Below, one piece after another: positions 19,786-28,585 of a DNA stretch of 64,000 nt; the stretch's first letter is position 1, and every line of letters begins with the position of its first letter. A model generated the notes under the pieces. It made no database searches, was not told the origin of the DNA, and saw nothing but the letters and a program-made list of their open reading frames with translations. The position numbers and the translations under genes are program-made. The stretch lies in the NCBI RefSeq assembly GCF_019375555.1, contig NZ_JAHXDN010000001.1:221001-285000 (forward strand), read 5' to 3'. Source of the DNA: Roseobacter insulae (GTDB taxonomy: Bacteria; Pseudomonadota; Alphaproteobacteria; Rhodobacterales; Rhodobacteraceae).

Positions 19786-20379
19786 CTAACACGTTCGTTT
19801 ACTAGACGCCTCCACGACCGAAGTCCTAACTGCGCCGCAAAAGGCCGATAAGAGCTCTGAACTAGTCGCAAGTTGATCACGTAAATCTTTTGACAACTCA
19901 AGCTGCACGCCCTCGCCAGAGCTCGTACGGTTGCAGATGTTCGTTGTGTTTTGGCCCTGAAGTCTACTGTTCAGTTCAGCTTTGAAACCTGCGTCAGCTA
20001 ATGACGCTCCAATGGCATCCCTCAACTCGACAGCCAGCCCTCCCAACCAAATTGAATCTGATCCTTCGTTGCGCCTACCATGGATGGCCACCGCAATGCG
20101 AGACCTGCTCAGAAGCTCGATCGCTTTTGGTTCGTCAAAGCGATGAGACGTGATGTGGTAGTGTCCGTGCGGAGCATTCTTCAGCGCCTCGAAAGCGTAG
20201 AAAGAAAAATCTTGTCCTGCGATCGCTTCGGCTAATTCGGCGGTGTTCGGTTCAATCCAACCACCGTGTGGCGCGAAAATGATTACTTCCGAATGCCTAT
20301 CAAGAATTCGAATTTGATAATCAATATGAAGCCGTTCATTGGCGGCGAGCTCACTGAACGAGCTATACTTATCGGCCAT
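19786..20379 (-). CDS. Poly-gamma-glutamate hydrolase family protein (PghP/DUF867-like)
   Basis: The 197-residue protein carries the family's motifs in order: APHGGWIEPNTAELAEAIAG (H38, E43), YHITSHRFDEP (H75, H79), VAIHGRRN (H100), WLGG and NICNRTSSGEGVQLELS. These are zinc-peptidase-like signatures known from phage PghP, which hydrolyses gamma-glutamyl polymers. It is the last gene of the six-gene operon, 32 nt after the nuclease gene, and appears complete. What a gamma-glutamyl-hydrolase-like enzyme does beside DNA methyltransferases and an ATPase is unclear. An effector that attacks phage or host polymers, or an unrelated passenger, are both possible. Confidence 0.82.
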   Translation of the reverse strand: MADKYSSFSELAANERLHIDYQIRILDRHSEVIIFAPHGGWIEPNTAELAEAIAGQDFSFYAFEALKNAPHGHYHITSHRFDEPKAIELLSRSRIAVAIHGRRNEGSDSIWLGGLAVELRDAIGASLADAGFKAELNSRLQGQNTTNICNRTSSGEGVQLELSKDLRDQLATSSELLSAFCGAVRTSVVEASSKRTC

Positions 20380-20411
20380 TACCTACCCTCGACGTTCTAA
20401 CTTGACCGAGC

Positions 20412-21521
20412 TCAATTCGCGTTCGACAGCTCTGATAGTTTGGGCTCAAGAAAGAAGCGCCGCGGCACATCGAAATCTGGCCTGAGCTTAGCGTGATCTG
20501 GATCATACGGGATTTCGGAGTCTCGATAGTGAGTAGCGTCACCTTGCCCCGGCCGATCATGACGGCTTTGAACCCCTTTTCGCCGCGCATCGAACACCAC
20601 CAGATATCCTCTAAGCGCACGCTCTGGAGCACTAGTCTTTTCATTGTCCAGATACTCCGCCAGTTGATCGGCACCGTCTCGCGCCCGCGAGGCCGAGTAC
20701 CTCGTGTACTTTTCAGAACCGTCTTTGCTCTCCGAAGTCGACATTCCCAACCACTTGATTTCGATTATTGCCGTCATAGCGGAGTTGAACCACTCCACAC
20801 GCAAATCCACGGGATGGCTTTCATCTGTGTTTTGCTCCGGTCTAACGTTTGTTCCCTGGGCGAGCCTACTCGACAGATGATTTTCGAGAGATTGGCGCAT
20901 GATGTGTTCAGGCTTGTTTGTAAGTACTAATCGTGGGCCATCGCCACCAAGAAACCAGGCCTCTTTCAGAATATGACACTTCGAAGTTCGAACCATGCCT
21001 ACGTAAGCATCTAGCGCTTCTTCAAGCGAAGCAGCAGTCGGTTCGCAATAGTTGCTCGGCAGTGACGGAGACAGCGACGGAACCTCTTGCACGGTCGATC
21101 CAAACACAAACCATTCCGAGCGATCCTCGTACCTGTAGACTACGGCCTCTTGGGAAAAATCAGATAGCTCAACGTTCTCTTCCAGCCGCCGAATCCGTAT
21201 CCCTCCCGAACGAAACTGAACTATCAGTGTTTCGCTCGAGCCAGGCGTGATATCAGCGTTCATAATGCTGGCAAAACTGTTGAAGTTCTGAATGCCGTCA
21301 CCAGCTTCGGGGATTGGATCAGGCAGCTCATCCACAATCGGCATCACCACAATTAGCGAGCCAGAAATACTCTCTGGTGGCACTCGCTGAAAGAACATCT
21401 TTAAGTTGTTGATCAAAGCTAGTACGGAGTTCACGCCATCTTCGCCGAAGACAGCGCGAGCATTGCGGGTCACGTCAACATCAACAACGCCGGCGATTAT
21501 TTCAGGGTTGAAGTCCATCAC
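20412..21521 (-). CDS. Putative PD-(D/E)XK nuclease of the methyltransferase/ATPase operon
   Basis: The 369-residue protein has an unrecognised N-terminal half (1-180). The C-terminal half has a PD-(D/E)XK pattern: helix with E213 (MRQSLENHLSSRL), D239 (HPVDLRVEW), and E254-I-K256 (TAIIEIKWLG), the order and spacing of a restriction-type nuclease. Its start overlaps the upstream gene by 20 nt. In ABC-three-component/Lamassu-type systems the third component is often a nuclease effector; this gene fits that role. A Mrr-like methylation-dependent or methylation-blocked restriction enzyme is an alternative. Confidence 0.7.
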   Translation of the reverse strand: MMDFNPEIIAGVVDVDVTRNARAVFGEDGVNSVLALINNLKMFFQRVPPESISGSLIVVMPIVDELPDPIPEAGDGIQNFNSFASIMNADITPGSSETLIVQFRSGGIRIRRLEENVELSDFSQEAVVYRYEDRSEWFVFGSTVQEVPSLSPSLPSNYCEPTAASLEEALDAYVGMVRTSKCHILKEAWFLGGDGPRLVLTNKPEHIMRQSLENHLSSRLAQGTNVRPEQNTDESHPVDLRVEWFNSAMTAIIEIKWLGMSTSESKDGSEKYTRYSASRARDGADQLAEYLDNEKTSAPERALRGYLVVFDARRKGVQSRHDRPGQGDATHYRDSEIPYDPDHAKLRPDFDVPRRFFLEPKLSELSNAN

Positions 21522-22125
21522 CAGCCCCTGCTTCTACATATGCAGACAACCAAACAACCGAAGGGGCCAAGTGATCTTCCGCATCCGATCCCAGAACTTC
21601 AGTGATTTTTTCCCATTCCTGGACAAGTCTGGCATTCTCGCCCGACATCAAGAGTGGCCTTCCAGACTCGACGTCAGTGGAGTGCTTTAGACCCGGAGAG
21701 CGCCCTACTGCCTGTTGTATCAAGCCTCTGGGGACCATTAGCGCGCATTGAGCAGCAGTTTTGGTCCAATCTCTTCTGTCTCTGCTTTGAGACAAAGTCC
21801 CATGTAGCTTTAGTTCTTTCGCAAAACTTTCTTCCCCTTCCGAAACCCGGCCAGAGTCTTCCCGCGATAGAATGCCGCGTTGCACAAAGTGATCGATCGT
21901 ATCGGAAACCGCACTGGCGTAAGGAAAGCCGTCCGGAGTAACTATGAACCCGTAGCCCCAATCGGAGGACGGTTTCTCATCGAACACGAAAATTAGGCAG
22001 CTGAGGTAGGTGAAAAGGTGTATTTCAGCCTCGAAGATGGGACGTAGAGAAGTGGGAAAATCCCTAATGAGATGGATTACGTCAGCCTGCGCTTGCCAAG
22101 GCAACTCCGCGATACGGTTTCTCAC
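21502..22125 (-). CDS. Small middle component, putative winged-helix protein
   Basis: The 207-residue protein has no family I can name. Residues about 40-110 (YGFIVTPDGFPYASAVSDTI and a following helix with RGILSREDSGRVSEGE) look like a winged helix. In gene order it occupies the place of the middle component (MC/LmuC) of ABC-three-component systems: directly after the Rad50-like ATPase with a 4-nt ATGA overlap and before the nuclease. It probably bridges ATPase and nuclease. This assignment rests on size, context and weak pattern. Confidence 0.55.
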   Translation of the reverse strand: MRNRIAELPWQAQADVIHLIRDFPTSLRPIFEAEIHLFTYLSCLIFVFDEKPSSDWGYGFIVTPDGFPYASAVSDTIDHFVQRGILSREDSGRVSEGEESFAKELKLHGTLSQSRDRRDWTKTAAQCALMVPRGLIQQAVGRSPGLKHSTDVESGRPLLMSGENARLVQEWEKITEVLGSDAEDHLAPSVVWLSAYVEAGAGDGLQP

Positions 22126-24080
22126 TGCAAATGTCTTTCAATGTCCTTGTAGGCGCGCTCAAATCTGACTTCTTCTGCCTTCTGAACGGCCGATAACTCA
22201 GCCCACTCAGTCATCTTGACGAGTTGCATGCCTTCTTTACGCTGCAGTTGAGCGAGCTCCTCCAATAACGCAGAGCTACGCAAATTGGCCGTCATCAGTA
22301 TCCTATTGTTCGAACTAGCGAAGTCAGAAAACATCGCTCCCGCTTTCGCCTCGTAGGCGATGTCCAATGATCCCTCCGGCGTGTCTACAATCAAAGTAGC
22401 TTCATCAAATGCAACGAATTCGACTAATGCCATTCTCAAGGCAATATCGAGGAAAAACCGTTGGCTCTCAGACACCGTACTATCGTCGGCTCTCACCTGA
22501 TGATTCATCCGCAAATCAACGTCAAAGCCAGTTGTGACACCGGTCTTTTGCGAAAGATTAATCTCAATCGGCAATCCAATAAACGCACCGGCCAACTCAC
22601 TGAATCGCTTTACGAAAACGCCCCCGACCTCTTCATATTGACGGCTGGTGTTTGTCTCAAGAACGGACAGTTGCTTGCGTAGTTTATTGCGCTGCTTTCG
22701 ATGATTTACGGCGTCTTCGTTGAATTTGTCCTGTTGTTCGCGAAGTTCTTTCAGTCCTTTTGGAATGTTGCTGACACCGCCCTCAGCGAAACCCCAAGAC
22801 GCTTCCGGTCGCTCGCTCAGAAATTCCTCGAGCGCCGACTGTGCGGCCTGCCTTGCTAGGAAAGCAGACTCGCGCTCCGAAGCTACTCGGCTTCTTCGCT
22901 CAATGACTGCGTCTAGATCCATTCTGAGACGCTCGATACGCTGATCAAGCGCCGTGAGCCGTTCAATCAGATTTTCATCGGGTGATGGTGCCTCGAGGGA
23001 AGACGAACACAATGGACACTCGTTGCTGCTTTGAACCACTTCAATTTGTTTGCCGACGCCGTGAGTTCCACAAATCGCACACTTATCTTCGCTTATGGTT
23101 GCGCGAATAACTGGATGATGAAAAGCAATGGGAGTCGATGCCGATCTTTCTGCAAAGAGCGTTGAGTACTCAAGTCTCGCTTCACTCAGAGCGGCGCTCT
23201 TCGTGCCCCACTCACCTTCTATTTCCCTGAGCTGTTTATCCTTAGAATTCAAATGCGAAATTGCGTTCTCAACTTCTTGTTGCAACCGATTGTGTTGAAC
23301 CTCCAGTTCCGCGTCGGACAACGAGGAGTCTTCGTCGCCGTCTGAAAGTACTGCCTCGATGCTCTTGATCTGCTCTCTAGCTTTCGTGGCCATGAATTTT
23401 GCGTTTCTGGCCCTCGAGTCCTCTCGTCGGATCTCTTCGTTCAGTGCATCTTGTTCTTCCAATTTGCTTAGAGATTGCCCGAAGGCCAGCATAATTGCGC
23501 TGCTCAGTGCGCGCTGATCCCAAAGCAGTAGATGCCGATCCTCATCGAACACGCATACGAAATGCATAAGGAACAAGAAGTGCTCGAAGCTTTCTAGACC
23601 GCAGAGCCGTGCGACTTCCGTTTTGTAATCTCCAAAACCCTCATGTTTATCGGATTGCTTTCCATCCTCCGGCGCAATCGGGCGCTTCTCAAAACCGCCT
23701 TGGCCGCCTTCTTTGAAAATAGGCCTTTTGAGCACAATCCTACCGTCAGGCCACCTCAGCGTAAGCGAAACGGCAGCTCGAGTTCGACATGCTTCAGGCA
23801 AGCGGCCGCCAAAGTAGTCACGAACGTATCGTGGACGAGTAGCCTCTTTGGCGTACTCATCCATCGTAAGAAAACCTTTGGATCGAACAGGAATTGCGCC
23901 GGTAAGCGCATATAGTACAGCATTTAGAAACGTAGATTTCCCGAGGCCGTTTGCGCCTATAAGACAAAATACCGGTTTGTTGACCGGAACACTTGAACTT
24001 GGCTTCTTTTGATAGAGCTCGAAATCCGTGAACTCAATCTTCTCGATAACCGGAAGCTTTAGCTTTAGTCGACCTGCCAC
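22122..24080 (-). CDS. Rad50/SMC-like ABC ATPase with zinc-hook-like CxxC pair
   Basis: The 652-residue protein has Walker A GANGLGKST (42-50), a long charged central part predicted as coiled coil (about 205-310 and 370-490), and four cysteines in two CxxC motifs (C334/C337 and C355/C358) at the centre, like a Rad50 zinc hook. The C-terminal ABC half has the signature-like VSESQRFFLD (536-545) and Walker B LIVDTPEG (563-570). Such proteins sense or hold DNA ends and drive an effector in defence systems (Lamassu LmuB, ABC-3C, Gabija-like). It begins 3 nt after the methyltransferase gene, inside the operon. Confidence 0.85.
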   Translation of the reverse strand: MAGRLKLKLPVIEKIEFTDFELYQKKPSSSVPVNKPVFCLIGANGLGKSTFLNAVLYALTGAIPVRSKGFLTMDEYAKEATRPRYVRDYFGGRLPEACRTRAAVSLTLRWPDGRIVLKRPIFKEGGQGGFEKRPIAPEDGKQSDKHEGFGDYKTEVARLCGLESFEHFLFLMHFVCVFDEDRHLLLWDQRALSSAIMLAFGQSLSKLEEQDALNEEIRREDSRARNAKFMATKAREQIKSIEAVLSDGDEDSSLSDAELEVQHNRLQQEVENAISHLNSKDKQLREIEGEWGTKSAALSEARLEYSTLFAERSASTPIAFHHPVIRATISEDKCAICGTHGVGKQIEVVQSSNECPLCSSSLEAPSPDENLIERLTALDQRIERLRMDLDAVIERRSRVASERESAFLARQAAQSALEEFLSERPEASWGFAEGGVSNIPKGLKELREQQDKFNEDAVNHRKQRNKLRKQLSVLETNTSRQYEEVGGVFVKRFSELAGAFIGLPIEINLSQKTGVTTGFDVDLRMNHQVRADDSTVSESQRFFLDIALRMALVEFVAFDEATLIVDTPEGSLDIAYEAKAGAMFSDFASSNNRILMTANLRSSALLEELAQLQRKEGMQLVKMTEWAELSAVQKAEEVRFERAYKDIERHLQ

Positions 24081-24083
24081 TAC

Positions 24084-25412
24084 TTAGCTCCCACCGCCTT
24101 TGAGTATGAATGAGACTGCCGTCTCGGCAAGCTCATTCTGGCCTCCGTGTTGAGCACTTGTTCTCATCGAACGTACTGCCTCTTCTCTACATCTCTCAAA
24201 TCCCAGAGGTTGAACGATCTCAGCCAGGATTTTCGGAACATCGATCGTCACATTCGCGTACCGACTGTTCCCAACTGCGAATATGACCTGCCCTCTAGGC
24301 TCAAGAAAACGCGTCGCGGAGTCAAACACCTTCCTCATGTCGTTAAAGTAGTGCGCAACCATGTCGGGTATGTTTCGGTCCCAGAGCTGGTCCTTCCGGT
24401 CGACTAGGTCACTTAGCGTTTCTTGAAGCGTTGAGGAACCCAGATCCTTCAGGAGACCATCGGCCGAAGGCCATCGGTACTGAACGTGTGACCTCACGGT
24501 GTCAGCGCGAAGCGCATGGTTATCTTCTGGTGACTGGAGATATCCCAGCATCCAAAGTTCTACATTATAAACATCAGTGTAGTCGAATGAGTTCGGGTAG
24601 GGTGGTGAGCAAATAACAGTGTCAGCCCAATCGATGCGTCCAAGCATCGCCCTGGAATCGCCCTGCAGCACAGATTGCTGTCCGTGAGGCAACAGCGCGA
24701 AGTCTAAAAGATCCTCACATATTCTGTTGCAAGCTTTCTCAAAGGCCCACATCAAACCGTTCGCCGTTGGTTCTTTGCTTTGCCAATTGCTCCGGTAACG
24801 CCTGCCTTTTCCGTTTACGCGAACGTTACTGTTGCCGACCAAACAAGACGCTAAGGCAATTTTGATCAAACGTGCTTCTGGTTCGTCCAGCTTCTTTGAC
24901 CGACGAAGGATTGCCCTTGCCAAAGCGAATACTTCCATTGGAAATATATATCGTCCTTTGACACCAGGTTCCGTGAAAGTTGGTGGCATTAGCTTTGGCA
25001 GCAGCTGATCTCGTTCCGTCGGCCGGAGCCTCCGTAGCACAATGTTGACTGCCTCGCGAAACTTGGCTGCTGAAACAGCTGTGATTTTTGCTCTCACCAA
25101 GTCAGCCATAAGTGGACTAACTTCAATCGAAGTAGAACGTTTCCCAAGCAGCCGAGAAGTTATCGCGGTGGTTCCGCTTCCCGCGAACGGATCCACGATA
25201 TGCTGTGGATCGTACGGAAGCCCTTCGATCACCTTGGCAACAAATTCAGGAGCAAAGGCCTCCTTGAAGTGAAACCATCGTTGAAATGGCAGTTCTGATG
25301 CCGCCATATTCGAGAGGACGGGGCGGGATAGATCTTGTGAGCCTAACCACTGAGCAGCCTTCTCATTCAGAGGTATCTTACGCTCCACGGCTTTGGAATT
25401 GCCCATAATCAT
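24084..25412 (-). CDS. DNA methyltransferase (SPPY type, N4-cytosine or N6-adenine)
   Basis: The 442-residue protein has SAM-binding motif I DPFAGSGTT at 74-82 and catalytic motif IV SPPYP at 269-273. A 190-residue region between them may hold the target recognition part. SPPY is more common in N4-cytosine enzymes. The start overlaps the upstream D12 methyltransferase gene by 4 nt. Together they form the modification half of the operon and would mark host DNA so that the ATPase/nuclease half spares it. Confidence 0.88.
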   Translation of the reverse strand: MIMGNSKAVERKIPLNEKAAQWLGSQDLSRPVLSNMAASELPFQRWFHFKEAFAPEFVAKVIEGLPYDPQHIVDPFAGSGTTAITSRLLGKRSTSIEVSPLMADLVRAKITAVSAAKFREAVNIVLRRLRPTERDQLLPKLMPPTFTEPGVKGRYIFPMEVFALARAILRRSKKLDEPEARLIKIALASCLVGNSNVRVNGKGRRYRSNWQSKEPTANGLMWAFEKACNRICEDLLDFALLPHGQQSVLQGDSRAMLGRIDWADTVICSPPYPNSFDYTDVYNVELWMLGYLQSPEDNHALRADTVRSHVQYRWPSADGLLKDLGSSTLQETLSDLVDRKDQLWDRNIPDMVAHYFNDMRKVFDSATRFLEPRGQVIFAVGNSRYANVTIDVPKILAEIVQPLGFERCREEAVRSMRTSAQHGGQNELAETAVSFILKGGGS

Positions 25413-26116
25413 AATCTACGACCAGGCTTTTCAAATTCACGCTTGATGGTATCGAGCAACTTGTCTGAAGCCAGAATGGCATCGACTACCACGTGCCTTT
25501 CGAGTTCTGTTAGGCGTTCAAGCTTGCGTACCCACCGTTTAGATCGCCTCCGGATCCTTTCGCGCTCACGAAAATCCGATCCAATGCATTGGTAGTCATG
25601 CCGCAACGGTGCAGGTTCGTAGTTCAGCCAGAGGCATTCTTCTTTTGCCCCGGCTTGAGTGGAATTTTTTACCTTTCTCAAGTGCCAATCGCTGAGTTGC
25701 TCATGATACTGAGTTCCGGGATAGCCAGATACGATCACTGGGCAGGGTAATTCCCGCAGCCTCAGAATTAGCTCTTCGTGATGAGTCTCTTGCGGCTCGC
25801 ACCGGTAATACTTTCTTCCGCCTCGAGAGGGTAACGGATACGGTGGGTCACAGTACAACATCTCGGTTCCAGAGAAACGATAGGAGCTAAGGAACTCAAT
25901 CGCGTCACGCTCGAAAAACTCGGTGTTCCTCAATCCCCACGTATGTGCTTCAGCAACAACACTTGGGTCAACATCGATGCCGATGCTATGTCTTGCTGGC
26001 AGCTTGTTTCTAAGCACTGCACCTCCACCGAGATGTGTCTCAATGTAGGTCTCGTGCGGCGGCATTAATGCGGCGATTTGCTGCCACAAACGCCCTTTTC
26101 CTCCGGGATATGTCAT
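25409..26116 (-). CDS. D12-class DNA adenine N6-methyltransferase (Dam-like)
   Basis: The 235-residue protein begins MTYPGGKGRLW, matching the D12 class N-terminal PGGK motif. It continues with a motif-I-like THLGGGAVL (27-35) and catalytic DPPYP (90-94). It is shorter than Dam and lacks a large target domain. It is the first gene of the six-gene operon, with a palindromic operator 8 nt upstream of its ATG. Two tandem methyltransferases may modify the two strands of an asymmetric site or two different sites. Confidence 0.9.
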   Translation of the reverse strand: MTYPGGKGRLWQQIAALMPPHETYIETHLGGGAVLRNKLPARHSIGIDVDPSVVAEAHTWGLRNTEFFERDAIEFLSSYRFSGTEMLYCDPPYPLPSRGGRKYYRCEPQETHHEELILRLRELPCPVIVSGYPGTQYHEQLSDWHLRKVKNSTQAGAKEECLWLNYEPAPLRHDYQCIGSDFRERERIRRRSKRWVRKLERLTELERHVVVDAILASDKLLDTIKREFEKPGRRL

Positions 26117-26123
26117 ACCTACT

Positions 26124-26143
26124 CATCGCCAAAATTGGCGATG
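26124..26143. promoter_or_regulatory. Palindromic operator directly upstream of the methyltransferase operon
   Basis: CATCGCCAA and TTGGCGATG are exact inverted 9-bp arms separated by AA. The element ends 8 nt from the first start codon, so a bound protein would block translation initiation or early transcription. No separate C-protein gene is present, so one of the operon's own products or the methyltransferase itself may bind here. Confidence 0.6.
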
Positions 26144-26388
26144 CAGGCAAGAAAAATCTCATATCGATGTCCATCTTTTTTAAACTGGTTGCGGCCATGT
26201 ATCAATTTTTCGGCTGTAGCCAACAACGCAACGAACCTATCTTTTTTGTCTCAGTGGAAACGCTGGTGATGTAGGGTGACGTCTCTTTCTCTCGCGTTTG
26301 AATGTCCGCTCTGAAAGAGCAGTTCCCTTGTTTTCGCAACCGCCGCGAACTTCCGCTTCCCGCCCTTTTTTTCAGGTTTTTCCGACAT

Positions 26389-27612
26389 TTATACCCCTAA
26401 GGCTCGAGCGCTCTCCGAGTGCTCGAAGGCGTCTTCATAGAGCCGAACTTCGTTACCGGTCATGCCTTCTTCCCGCATGGCTCCGCGCCAGTTGCCCGAT
26501 AGTGTTGTGGCCATATCACGTGTAATCAGGCTCGCCTTCTCCTGCTTCAAGTCGAAAAACTCACACGCTTCCAGCGCGATTTCGAGTGACGCCTCAAATG
26601 CCCCCCCCTGAATGATGCCGGTTTCCAGAACGCGATGTCGGGACGGGGATGGATTGATGTCGAAGGCCGGGCAGAGCCGCCATCTGTCTCCACCGGCATA
26701 GATGAACCCGTGGTTCTTCAGGTGATCGTCCTTGTTCGACACCAGGATGGTGAACACGATCCGCCGCCAGAGTTCATGCAGGTCCTCGACCGGCTTGCTC
26801 GAAATCTGGCGGATCACGTCGGCGATGTCGGTGTAGAACCCGCCGTCCTCGCTCTGCCAGTCAAGCGCGGTGCGCGCCGAGATATAGGGAATGCGCGTGT
26901 CGCCGCGGCGATCAAACCGGCGGATCAACGCGATGGGACTGTCGCTGTCTCGCAGCTCAAGCCGGGCATCGGCCACGCGCAGCCCGCACATGCGCGCCAG
27001 TTTCAGTGTCGCCACCTCGGCGCGCTCGACCGGTTTGGTGTCCTGCGCGGAGGTGAACTTGGCGATCCAGAGATGCCCGTCACCTTCGACATTGGCCTTC
27101 GGGCGCGCACCACCCAGAGAACCAGCGACACCGGCAAGATCGCGCGCCTCCTCTTCCGCGCCGCCCGGATCCCGTTCGAAACGCTGCGCGAGCGTGCGCA
27201 AGCGTTCCAGCTCGACCAACCGGGGAATGGGCGGCGTGAGGTCCGACAGTGGCTCCATATCCTCGCCCAGGAACCGCAAAGCGCCTTGCCGGGTGCGATC
27301 GTCTGACAGGACGAGATAGTCGAACTCGCTGAGGCCGCCGCCAAGCGCCTTGGTCATCAGCGCACGTCCCCAGGAGTCCGGCGCGGCATCGCTGAAGCAT
27401 CCCGGCAGTGCCGAGCGCTTGTCATCCTTTCCGGATGAAAAATGACTGCCTTCGCGCAGCGGCAATCCCGGTGACAGTGCAAAGCGATCGTCCGCAGCAA
27501 GCCATTCTTCGGCATATTCGAACTGCGAATGCTGGCGCCGCCCGTCGCTTTCAAAGCGCAGGCGTCCCACAATCCGTTTTCCTTCGCCAAGCGCGACGAT
27601 GGCCTCGGGCAT
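26389..27612 (-). CDS. hipA: HipA-type toxin kinase
   Basis: The 407-residue protein matches the HipA family: an N-terminal barrel-like domain with GALRFLGEDMEPLS, the nucleotide-loop GSLGGARPKA, the catalytic SNKDDHLKNHGF and the metal-binding PAFDINP. HipA kinases phosphorylate aminoacyl-tRNA synthetases such as GltX and cause growth arrest when not held by HipB. The start overlaps the HipB stop by one nucleotide (TGATG), so antitoxin and toxin are coupled with the antitoxin first. The pair lies next to the methyltransferase operon in the same direction. Confidence 0.9.
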   Translation of the reverse strand: MPEAIVALGEGKRIVGRLRFESDGRRQHSQFEYAEEWLAADDRFALSPGLPLREGSHFSSGKDDKRSALPGCFSDAAPDSWGRALMTKALGGGLSEFDYLVLSDDRTRQGALRFLGEDMEPLSDLTPPIPRLVELERLRTLAQRFERDPGGAEEEARDLAGVAGSLGGARPKANVEGDGHLWIAKFTSAQDTKPVERAEVATLKLARMCGLRVADARLELRDSDSPIALIRRFDRRGDTRIPYISARTALDWQSEDGGFYTDIADVIRQISSKPVEDLHELWRRIVFTILVSNKDDHLKNHGFIYAGGDRWRLCPAFDINPSPSRHRVLETGIIQGGAFEASLEIALEACEFFDLKQEKASLITRDMATTLSGNWRGAMREEGMTGNEVRLYEDAFEHSESARALGV

Positions 27613-27998
27613 CAGAAACCGACCCCTTCATCGTCATCCCCATCGGCAATCGGATCAGCCTTGTCCTGACCGCTGCTCGGCGACCTCGGCTTGCGCTTGC
27701 GATCGATCCGCTTGGGCAAGCTTTCCCGGTCGAGCAGCAATCCGGTGTCATCCGTGCCCGCGTCGAGGAACTCGGAGATGCGGTCGATTTCGCCAAGGAC
27801 AAGGCATGCCATGGCGAGCGTGCCGATGCTCACGCCGTCGTCGCCTTTCTCAAGGCGAGCCACGGTGCTTTCAGACACGCCGATCCGTTCCGCAAAGCCC
27901 TTCACGGAAATCCGCCGCTTCAGCCGCGCCGTCTTGATATTTGCGCCCAGAGCCTCCAGGGCTCGGCGTGCGCTTACTGAGTTCACTTTAACCGCCAT
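27612..27998 (-). CDS. hipB: HipB-like XRE-family antitoxin
   Basis: The 128-residue protein has an XRE helix-turn-helix (about 16-70; KRRISVKGFAERIGVSESTVARLEKG) and an acidic, Pro/Asp-rich C-terminal tail that is likely flexible and binds HipA. It should repress the operon and neutralise the kinase. Imperfect inverted half-sites lie around its start (27996-28034). It is longer than E. coli HipB because of the tail. Confidence 0.88.
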   Translation of the reverse strand: MAVKVNSVSARRALEALGANIKTARLKRRISVKGFAERIGVSESTVARLEKGDDGVSIGTLAMACLVLGEIDRISEFLDAGTDDTGLLLDRESLPKRIDRKRKPRSPSSGQDKADPIADGDDDEGVGF

Positions 27999-28034
27999 AT
28001 CTGACGTCCAAACATCATTTAACCATCAAATATG
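27996..28034. promoter_or_regulatory. Possible HipB operator half-sites
   Basis: CATATCTGA (27996-28004) and TCAAATATG (28026-28034) form an inverted pair with one mismatch, spaced like two half-sites across the antitoxin start. This is a pattern judgement only. Confidence 0.3.
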
Positions 28035-28529
28035 ACTGATAGTGGAGTCTTGGCTCCTTGGCAAGGTTATTGCCCTATCAGCGGCCGAAGCCACATCTGT
28101 CCGAAATCTGTCTACACGCTCCGGACAAGCCATGCCGAGTGTTATCCAGGGCTTGGCGAAACCAGAGGTCTGGTGCCGTCGGCGTCAGCGACGCCCTGGA
28201 ACCGGGGAGCAAGTGCCAACGAACTGAAGCTGAAATTCATAATCCTAAGTGCGCGCCAGACGCGGAGATCGCAGTATGATCCTGTGAAACCACGAATGAT
28301 ACCTTTCCTCCGACTCTGGGGGGCCGTTGTTGGAGGTTTCGTATCACAAGAGGATTCAGAGGAGCGTCTCCCTGCGGGTCGGGCTGTCGGCGAAGCGGAA
28401 GCCTCGGCGGGTCTTCCCCCTGAAGGGCGTCCATCCCTGACGCGGGTGTGCGGTCCGTGGTAGCGGTAAGGAGCCCGTCCACCATGGCGTACGATGCGAC
28501 CAGAGTGAGAGGCCTGAGGCTGTCGCCGT
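28035..28529. other. Gene-free leader region before the ICE backbone
   Basis: About 500 nt without a supported gene. It is the divergent space between hipBA and the first conjugative-element gene and probably holds the promoter of the DUF932 unit. Short frames here have no start signals. No att repeat, IS or array was seen. Confidence 0.45.
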
Positions 28530-28572
28530 GACGGGTTTGGAGGTCGAGAGAGAGGCTCTCGGACCGCCCGTC
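28530..28572 (+). ncRNA. Leader hairpin A upstream of the DUF932 gene
   Basis: The RNA would fold as GACGGG / CCCGTC at the base, then GGTC / GACC, then GAGAG / CTCTC around AGAGG. It ends 13 nt before the start codon with GGAGAA between. A second copy (29862-29902) upstream of parB keeps the same stem plan with different paired bases in the middle. Such compensatory change supports a conserved RNA or protein-binding structure that controls translation of both genes. Confidence 0.6.
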
Positions 28573-28585
28573 ATGGAGAACAGCC

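Noticed and set aside
20412..26116. Assignment of the operon to DISARM, BREX or a classical type II system
   Set aside because: No SNF2 helicase, PglZ, BrxL or phospholipase D-type gene is present, and the ATPase plus middle component are foreign to simple type II systems.
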